Below, piece after piece: positions 59,008-64,000 of a stretch of DNA of 64,000 nt (positions are counted from its first letter, which is position 1; the number at the start of each line of letters is the position of its first letter). Under the pieces are notes generated by a model. It made no database searches. It was given only the letters and a program-made list of their open reading frames with translations, and was not told the origin of the DNA. The position numbers were made by a program, and so were the translations under genes. Origin of the DNA: an uncultured Allobosea sp. (GTDB lineage: Bacteria > Pseudomonadota > Alphaproteobacteria > Rhizobiales > Beijerinckiaceae); contig NZ_CAMFJF010000003.1 in NCBI RefSeq assembly GCF_945956895.1, forward strand, positions 124,001-188,000. Direction: 5' to 3'.

Positions 59008-59155
59008 GACGGCGCTCCATTGTAGGCGGATTTGCTGTGCCCGCACCGTCCTCCCACGCTCGCCCGCCGTCAACATGCCGCGACGCATATCGCGATGACG
59101 GGATGTGATGGAAGCAATCGCCCCGCGTGATGGATCAAGGGCTTTCTGAAACTCA

Positions 59156-59270
59156 GCCCTCATCCTGAGGAGCAGCCACAGGCTGCGTCTCGAAGGATGC
59201 TCCAGATGGTTCCGGGGCCTCCTGAAACATCCTTCGAGACGCCGCTGACGCGGCTCCTCAGGATGAGGGC
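59156..59270. repeat. Intergenic palindrome, family A
   Basis: Outer arms GCCCTCATCCTGAGGAGC (59156-59173) and GCTCCTCAGGATGAGGGC (59253-59270), identical to those at 19463. Inner pair GTCTCGAAGGATGCT / ACATCCTTCGAGACG. Between azlD and ilvE. Confidence 0.92.
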
Positions 59271-59286
59271 TTCGTTCACAATCTTC

Positions 59287-59667
59287 CTAGAAGCCGAGCG
59301 CGCGCAGGCCCGAGATCGCGGCCATGCCGACGAGCAGCGCCAGGAGCTCGCTGCGCCGCAGGATCATGGTGCCCACAGCAGCCAGCAGCGCGATCGCCGC
59401 AGCCCAGCCCAGCCGCTCGATCAGGGGCAGCACCGTTGCCACGACGATCGACCCCGGCAGGGCCGCAAGCCCGCGCCGGACATGTGGCGTCAGCGGGATG
59501 ATGCTCATCAGCGCCACGCCGGAGATGCGGCAGAGATAGGTCGCGGCCGCCATCGCCGTGATGGCGATGATTGGGCCCCAGATGGCTAGATTCGGTGCGG
59601 GCAGCTTTGCCAACAGGCGCCCCAATTGGACGATCAGCATAACGTCCGACGGATCAGGCAGCGTCAT
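59287..59667 (-). CDS. azlD: AzlD family branched-chain amino acid export protein
   Basis: A 126-residue protein with about four membrane helices (WGPIIAITAMAAATYLCRI, GLAALPGSIVVATVLPLI, AAAIALLAAVGTMIL and a last one). The RISGVALM and LPGSIVVATVLP blocks are typical of AzlD, the small partner of AzlC in branched-chain amino acid export. It overlaps azlC by 14 bases. ATG 59667 begins MTLPDPSDV. Confidence 0.88.
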   Translation of the reverse strand: MTLPDPSDVMLIVQLGRLLAKLPAPNLAIWGPIIAITAMAAATYLCRISGVALMSIIPLTPHVRRGLAALPGSIVVATVLPLIERLGWAAAIALLAAVGTMILRRSELLALLVGMAAISGLRALGF

Positions 59668-60385
59668 CGCGGAACGCTCCCGTGATCGCGCCGGCGAGCG
59701 AGCCGACGATGATGAAGGCATAGCCATCGACCAACCGGGCCGTGACTAGCGCGACGAGGCCGGCGACGACCCAGGGCACCATGCCGCGCTTCCCGCGCCA
59801 GAGCGGCACGATCATCGCGGCGAAGAAGATCGGCATGACCAGATCGATGCCGTAGCGGCGCGGATCGCTGACGAGTGCGCCCAGCGTGTAGCCGCCCCCC
59901 GTTGCGATCACCCAGACCAACCAAAGCCCGAGCCCGGCGCCGACGAGCACGCCGAGATCGCGCCCGCCCTCTGCCTGATAGCGCGTGCCGATCAGCCAGC
60001 TGGCATCGGTGAAGAAGAAGAGATGGAAAGCGTTGAGCGTCTTCGGATATTTCGCGAACCAGGGTTGCAGCGAGGCGCCTTGCAGCACCATGCGCGCGTT
60101 CACGGTGGCGGTGACGACGGCGATGCCGGCTATGGCGCCCCAGCTCCATTCCGGACGCCAGAGCTCCAGCGAGACGAGCTGCGCGACGCCGGCATAGACG
60201 AAGCCGCTCATCAACATGGCTTCGAAGAAGGACAGCCCCTTGGCGGCGGCCGCCGCGCCGAAGGCCACGGCAAAGACCACGATGCCTGGCATCAGCACCG
60301 AGACCTTGCGCAAGCCGAGCATCATACCGGCGGCGGTGATCGGTGCTTCCTGGACGGCCGGCGGTGTATTCGGATCGGGTGACAT
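59654..60385 (-). CDS. azlC: AzlC family branched-chain amino acid permease
   Basis: A 243-residue protein with about seven to eight membrane helices. MPGIVVFAVAFGAAAAAKGLSFFEAMLMSGFVYAGVAQLVSLELW and the following VNARMVLQGASL are the conserved AzlC core, with HLFFFTDASW later. Together with AzlD it exports branched-chain amino acids in Bacillus and probably here, fitting the neighbouring ilvE. GGAAGG upstream supports ATG 60385. Confidence 0.92.
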   Translation of the reverse strand: MSPDPNTPPAVQEAPITAAGMMLGLRKVSVLMPGIVVFAVAFGAAAAAKGLSFFEAMLMSGFVYAGVAQLVSLELWRPEWSWGAIAGIAVVTATVNARMVLQGASLQPWFAKYPKTLNAFHLFFFTDASWLIGTRYQAEGGRDLGVLVGAGLGLWLVWVIATGGGYTLGALVSDPRRYGIDLVMPIFFAAMIVPLWRGKRGMVPWVVAGLVALVTARLVDGYAFIIVGSLAGAITGAFRDDAA

Positions 60386-60511
60386 GATCCTTCCAAAAGC
60401 GGGAAAGCCTGCGCGAAGGTCAACGCGCGCGAACGGCGCGCCTGCATGAATTCCGCGCAGGGCGCGACAGCCTTCGGCAGGAGCCATGAAAGGCCTCCAG
60501 CCTCCCGCAAT

Positions 60512-60612
60512 CGTCATTGCGAGCGAAGCGACGAAGCAATCCAGGAGGACTGGGTGAGCGCTTCGGCCCAGTCCCCCTGGATTGCTTCGTCGCTTCGCTC
60601 CTCGCAATGACG
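60512..60612. repeat. Intergenic palindrome, family E (CGTCATTGCGAG)
   Basis: Left arm CGTCATTGCGAG with GAAGCAATCCAG inside, right arm CTGGATTGCTTCGTCGCTTC ending CTCGCAATGACG. Nearly 32 complementary bases in each arm. A unit known in Rhodopseudomonas and Bradyrhizobium genomes. It sits in a divergent gap between azlC and the phosphopantetheinyl transferase gene, unlike most copies here, which are between convergent genes. Confidence 0.9.
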
Positions 60613-60655
60613 GCTCGCGTTTCAGCGCGATCGAAAAACCGCTTACAGATGAGCC

Positions 60656-61264
60656 ATGCACTGGTTTGACGACGCCGATGCCATCGCTCCCGCCCTGCCC
60701 GCAATCTGGGTCGTCCGGACGGACGCTAATCCGCGCAACCTGACGGAACGGTCGGCGTTACGGCGCAGCATCGCGCGTCGGATTCTGGCGCGACAGCTCG
60801 GCCGTCAGGAAGACGAGATCGTCATCGACCATGACCCGGCCGGGCAGCCGCTGCTCACTCTGCCCGGCACGCCCCATCTCCATCTGTCGCTGGCAACGCG
60901 ATCAGGCGTCGTCGCCGTCGGCCTGGCTCGATACCCGGTCGGTGTGGATGTCGAGCGCGTCGATGCGCAGGCGGCTGCGCCGCTCGACCTGCTGCATCCG
61001 GACGAGCGCCGGCTTCTGGAGGCTGTCGCATTGACTGCTCGCCCTCTCGCCTTCGCCCGCCTCTGGGCCGCGAAGGAAGCCTATGTGAAGGCGCTCGGCA
61101 CCGGCTTCGCCCGGCCGCCCGAGAGCTTTTGCGTATCGCTGCTGTCCGAGACGCGGTTCGGCGTCCTCGATCCGTTGCGCTCAGCGAAGTCGGACGGCGA
61201 GCTGCGCCTCATGAAAAACGGCGGCCAGGATACCCTGGCCGCCGCAGCAATCGTTCTCGGCTGA
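60656..61264 (+). CDS. 4'-Phosphopantetheinyl transferase (Sfp superfamily)
   Basis: A 202-residue enzyme that moves the phosphopantetheine arm of CoA to a Ser of carrier proteins. The two Sfp motifs are GVDVERVD (about residue 98) with the Mg-binding Asp and Glu, and LWAAKEAYVKALG (about 137-149). The length and the two half-domains match the Sfp class rather than the short AcpS class. No carrier-protein synthase gene is in the window, so its substrate is elsewhere. Confidence 0.9.
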   Translation: MHWFDDADAIAPALPAIWVVRTDANPRNLTERSALRRSIARRILARQLGRQEDEIVIDHDPAGQPLLTLPGTPHLHLSLATRSGVVAVGLARYPVGVDVERVDAQAAAPLDLLHPDERRLLEAVALTARPLAFARLWAAKEAYVKALGTGFARPPESFCVSLLSETRFGVLDPLRSAKSDGELRLMKNGGQDTLAAAAIVLG

Positions 61265-61273
61265 GACTGGTCT

Positions 61274-62014
61274 TCAGCCCGGCTGGTTGGCCGGCTTGTT
61301 TTTCAGGACGTAGCCGACGACGCAGACAAAGACCGCACCGATCACCGCCGCCGCATAATGCGGCAGGTTGGCCGGAACCAGGCCGACGGGGTTGATGTCG
61401 ATCGGCACGGTGACGACCCAGCTCGGCATGACCGTGGTCAGCCAACGCAGCACAGCGGCGTCGCCGAGGATCATTTCGGCAGCGATCCAGCCGAGCAGAG
61501 CCGCGCCAAGCCAGACCAGGATCGGATAGCGCTCGATGATCGTGGTGAGCAGCTGCGCCCCCATGATGATCAGCGGGATCGAAAGCAGCAGGCCGAAGAT
61601 GAAGAGCTCCGGATGGCCCTTGGCCGCGCCGGCGATGGCAATGACGTTGTCGAGGCTCATCACCGCATCGGCGATGGCGATGGTGCGCACGGCCTTCCAC
61701 AGATTCTCGGACGCCTCGATCTCGCCATGCGACTCCTCCTCGCCGACCGCAAGCTTGATCGCGATCCAGAACAGCAGGACGCCGCCGATCACCTTCAGAT
61801 AGGGCACGCCGAGCAGGTAGCTGACGACCAGCGCGAAGATGATACGCAGGCCGACAGCCGCGCCGGCCCCCAGCCAGATTCCGAGCCTCCGGCGGTTCTC
61901 CGGCAGGGAGCGGCAGGCCAACGCGATCACCACCGCATTGTCGCCGGACAGCAGCAGGTCGATCCAGACGATCTGCAGCAGCGAGATCCAGAAGGTGGAG
62001 GAGGAAAAATCCAT
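61274..62014 (-). CDS. TerC family integral membrane protein
   Basis: A 246-residue protein with about seven membrane helices. The TerC signature is the Asp-Asn motif in LLLSGDNAVVIALAC and again in AVMSLDNVIAIAGAAKG, two acidic-asparagine pairs that probably bind a divalent metal. TerC-type proteins have roles in tellurite resistance and in Mn or Ca export. It lies 27 bases after the second TerC gene on the same strand and is about as similar to it as tandem paralogues usually are. Confidence 0.88.
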   Translation of the reverse strand: MDFSSSTFWISLLQIVWIDLLLSGDNAVVIALACRSLPENRRRLGIWLGAGAAVGLRIIFALVVSYLLGVPYLKVIGGVLLFWIAIKLAVGEEESHGEIEASENLWKAVRTIAIADAVMSLDNVIAIAGAAKGHPELFIFGLLLSIPLIIMGAQLLTTIIERYPILVWLGAALLGWIAAEMILGDAAVLRWLTTVMPSWVVTVPIDINPVGLVPANLPHYAAAVIGAVFVCVVGYVLKNKPANQPG

Positions 62015-62041
62015 CGTTATTCTTGCCCTCTTGTCGGGTGG

Positions 62042-62746
62042 TCAGTGCGCCGGATCGGGCCGACGCGCCTTGATGAAGTAGCCGAGGCCGACCACGAGCA
62101 GGGCGCCCAGGATCGCGGCCGGGTATTCCAGCTTGTGCAGCACTTCCTCGCCGAAGCGGGCGATCAGCCACGGGTCGCTTTCGAACATCTCGCCGGCGAC
62201 CCAGCCCAGCAATGCCGCGCCGGCCCAGACCAGGATAGAGAAGCGCGCCAGCAAGCTGGTGATCAGCGAGGCCCCAAGCACGATCAGCGGAATCGAGATG
62301 ACGAGGCCGGCGACCAGCAGGGGGATCGAATCCTTGGCGACGGCGGCAATGGCCAGCACGTTGTCGAGGCTCATGACGATGTCGGCGATCGCGACCGTCT
62401 GCACCGCCCTCCAGAGCTTGCTGCTGGCGGTGATCGAATCCTCGTCCTGGCCCTCGTCCTCGACGATCAGCTTCACGGCGATCCAGATCAGCAAGCCCGC
62501 ACCGACGATGCGCAGGAAGGGCGTGTTCAGGAGCGAGGCGATCAGCACGGTGAAGACCACGCGCAGCACCACCGCGACGCCGGCGCCCAGCGCGATGCCT
62601 TTGGTCCGTTGAGCCGGTGCCAGTGCACGGCAAGCCAGCGCGATGACGACGGCGTTGTCACCCGAGAGCACGATATTGAGCAGGATGATCTCAGCCAGCT
62701 TGCCCCAGACAAGCGGGTCGACGAACGAAACCGACGACAAATCCAT
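62042..62746 (-). CDS. TerC family integral membrane protein, paralogue
   Basis: A 234-residue TerC protein with the same two motifs, NIVLSGDNAVVIALAC and IVMSLDNVLAIAAVAKD, and about seven helices. An acidic loop EDEGQDEDS between helices 3 and 4 differs from the GEEESHGE loop of the neighbour. It starts 29 bases after the dehydrogenase gene, so the two TerC genes sit at the end of an operon. No Mn riboswitch fits in the gap. Confidence 0.9.
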   Translation of the reverse strand: MDLSSVSFVDPLVWGKLAEIILLNIVLSGDNAVVIALACRALAPAQRTKGIALGAGVAVVLRVVFTVLIASLLNTPFLRIVGAGLLIWIAVKLIVEDEGQDEDSITASSKLWRAVQTVAIADIVMSLDNVLAIAAVAKDSIPLLVAGLVISIPLIVLGASLITSLLARFSILVWAGAALLGWVAGEMFESDPWLIARFGEEVLHKLEYPAAILGALLVVGLGYFIKARRPDPAH

Positions 62747-62775
62747 TCCTCAAATCCTTGCGTTCAAAGTCCTGC

Positions 62776-63867
62776 TCAAAGCGCCTGCTCGACCGCCTTG
62801 CCGGCGGCTTCCGTGCCGAGCGCGCCGCCGAGGTCGCGCGTGCGGGTGCGGGCATCGCCGAGCGCCCGCTCGATCGCGGCCTCGATCCCCTTGGCGGCCT
62901 CGTGCTCGCCGAGATGGTCGAGCATCATCGCGCCGGACCAGATCATGCCGACGGGATTGGCGATGCCCTGGCCCGCGATATCCGGCGCCGAGCCGTGGAC
63001 CGGTTCGAACAGCGAGGGATGGTCGCCGGTCGGGTTGATGTTGCCGGAAGGTGCGATGCCGATCGTGCCGGTGCAGGCCGGGCCGAGATCGGAGAGGATG
63101 TCGCCGAAGAGATTTGAGGCGACGACCACGTCGAAGCGGTCGGGATTCAGCACGAAATGCGCGGTCAGGATGTCGATATGGTACTGGTCGACGGCGACGC
63201 CCGGATAGTTCTTGGCCATCTCCTTCACCCGCTCGTCCCAGTAAGGCATGGTGATCGAGATGCCGTTGGACTTGGTGGCCGAGGTCAGCTTCTTGCGCGG
63301 ACGGCGCTGAGCCAGTTCGAAAGCGTATTTCAGCACGCGGTCGACGCCGACGCGGCTCATCACCGTCTCCTGGATGACGATCTCGCGCTCGGTGCCGGCA
63401 TACATGCGCCCGCCGACCGAGGAATATTCGCCCTCGGTGTTCTCGCGCACGACGAAGAAGTCGATATCGCCGGGCTTGCGGTTGGCGAGGGGGCCGGGCA
63501 CGCCCGGCATCAGACGCACGGGACGCAGGTTGACGTATTGGTCGAACTCGCGCCGGAACAGCAGCAGCGAGCCCCAGAGCGAGATATGGTCCGGCACCTG
63601 CTGGGGCATGCCGACGGCGCCGAAATAGATCGCGTCATGGCCGCCGATCTTCTCCTTCCAGTCGTCCGGCAGCATCTTGCCGTGCCTGGCGTAGTAGTCG
63701 CAGGAGGAGAAATCGAACTCGTCGAGGCGCAGTTCGAAGCCATATTTCTTCGAGGCGGCCGCGAGCACGCGCAGCCCCTCGGGCATGACTTCCTTGCCGA
63801 TACCGTCGCCGGGGATGACGGCGATACGATAAACGCGATTGGTCCCGCTGGTCGTTGTTCCGCTCAT
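62776..63867 (-). CDS. Tartrate / D-malate dehydrogenase (isocitrate/isopropylmalate dehydrogenase family)
   Basis: A 363-residue NAD-dependent beta-decarboxylating dehydrogenase. YRIAVIPGDGIGKEVMPEGL opens the fold, VVRENTEGEYSSVGGRMYAG has the phosphorylation-loop region, and metal and substrate residues are in HIDILTAHFVLNPDRFDVVVASNLFGDILSDLG and HGSAPDIAGQGIANP. This sequence type covers tartrate dehydrogenase/decarboxylase and D-malate dehydrogenase (DmlA, TtuC); the two cannot be separated by eye. It begins MSGTTTSGTNRVYR at ATG 63867, overlapping the upstream hydrolase stop by 4 bases. Confidence 0.9.
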   Translation of the reverse strand: MSGTTTSGTNRVYRIAVIPGDGIGKEVMPEGLRVLAAASKKYGFELRLDEFDFSSCDYYARHGKMLPDDWKEKIGGHDAIYFGAVGMPQQVPDHISLWGSLLLFRREFDQYVNLRPVRLMPGVPGPLANRKPGDIDFFVVRENTEGEYSSVGGRMYAGTEREIVIQETVMSRVGVDRVLKYAFELAQRRPRKKLTSATKSNGISITMPYWDERVKEMAKNYPGVAVDQYHIDILTAHFVLNPDRFDVVVASNLFGDILSDLGPACTGTIGIAPSGNINPTGDHPSLFEPVHGSAPDIAGQGIANPVGMIWSGAMMLDHLGEHEAAKGIEAAIERALGDARTRTRDLGGALGTEAAGKAVEQAL

Positions 63868-64000
63868 GCGGCTTCTCCGAAAAAGGCTTCGAACTCCGCG
63901 GCAACGAGATCGGGGACCTCCTCCGCGAGATAATGACCGCCCGGCAGGGCGTGGCCGCGCACATCCTGCGCACGCTCGCGCCACAAGGCCAGAGGATCGA
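63864..64000 (-). CDS. Alpha/beta hydrolase, haloacetate dehalogenase-like (C-terminal 44 residues; gene continues outside)
   Basis: The last 44 codons of a gene cut by the window end. The translation DPLALWRERAQDVRGHALPG continues GHYLAEEVPDLVAAEF and ends FFGEAA. This is the usual C terminus of haloacetate/haloacid-type alpha/beta hydrolases, with the catalytic His in PGGHYLAEE. The stop overlaps the start of the dehydrogenase gene (ATGA), so the two are co-transcribed. Only the tail is visible, so the substrate is unknown. Confidence 0.82.
   Translation of the reverse strand, partial: DPLALWRERAQDVRGHALPGGHYLAEEVPDLVAAEFEAFFGEAA

Noticed and set aside
62747-62775. Mn riboswitch (yybP-ykoY) before the TerC genes
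   Set aside because: The gap is only 29 bases, far too short for the riboswitch.
61358-63208. 616-codon plus-strand open frame over the TerC genes and the dehydrogenase
   Set aside because: Shadow frame; the minus strand carries three clear genes.

Overview
The window reads as chromosomal core DNA of a high-GC alphaproteobacterium of the order Hyphomicrobiales. I favour a Bosea-like or Methylobacterium-like genome from overall protein similarity, but this is inference because no rRNA or other marker gene is present. Supporting signs are a Ros/MucR regulator, a DivJ/PleC-type histidine kinase, two full CtrA-type boxes (TTAA-N7-TTAA), an HdaB-like stand-alone DnaA domain IV protein, DUF1491, DUF2336, DUF1214 and DUF6456 proteins, and many intergenic palindromic repeats. 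About 57 protein genes are dense and short-spaced, often overlapping by the 4 bases ATGA. I see no tRNA, rRNA, CRISPR array, transposase, prophage or conjugation gene.

Layout. 0-8.3 kb: pirin, an MFS exporter, dxs-tlyA, a small unknown, an SRAP (YedK-type) DNA-protein crosslink protein and a gamma-glutamyltransferase-like enzyme. 8.4-14.6 kb: a D-2-hydroxyacid dehydrogenase, an RNA m5U methyltransferase, cysK and two convergent CorA channels. 14.8-18.3 kb: an operon of a long acyl-CoA dehydrogenase and two SDRs. 18.4-24.8 kb: t6A synthase, LysR regulator, acuI, MFS, a cell-wall hydrolase and a 38-residue membrane protein. 25.2-28.8 kb: a repeat-containing secreted protein, then a cold-adaptation cluster (cspA, rhlE, an extended IF-1 and a membrane protein). 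29-34.4 kb: GFA protein, HAD phosphatase, a Phd/VapC toxin-antitoxin pair, ppdK and a YcgN protein. 34.5-39.3 kb: a class A penicillin-binding protein, a DUF1214/DUF1254 pair, a lipoprotein and a 69-residue protein.

39.4-46.5 kb is the most interesting part. A DUF2336 gene has a perfect CtrA box. A DivJ/PleC-like kinase operon has a second CtrA box. Then come sufE, a DUF6456 gene overlapping the HdaB-like gene, and mucR. Together this looks like a small cell-cycle and replication-control neighbourhood. 46.8-64 kb: oligopeptidase B, an acidic membrane protein, sodB, a chemoreceptor, a YdjC-type deacetylase, a polyprenyl-phosphate glycosyltransferase, murJ, nitronate monooxygenase and branched-chain aminotransferase, azlCD, a phosphopantetheinyl transferase, two tandem TerC proteins, a tartrate/D-malate dehydrogenase and the 3' end of an alpha/beta hydrolase cut by the window edge.

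Between genes lie about 14 palindromic elements of 90-150 bp in several sequence families, mostly between convergent genes. They explain most gaps larger than 100 bp. No single strikingly new defence or biosynthetic system is visible. The best candidates for something under-described are the HdaB-like/DUF6456 operon with its CtrA/MucR surroundings, the extended IF-1 in the cold-shock cluster, and several small proteins whose starts are fixed by strong ribosome binding sites.
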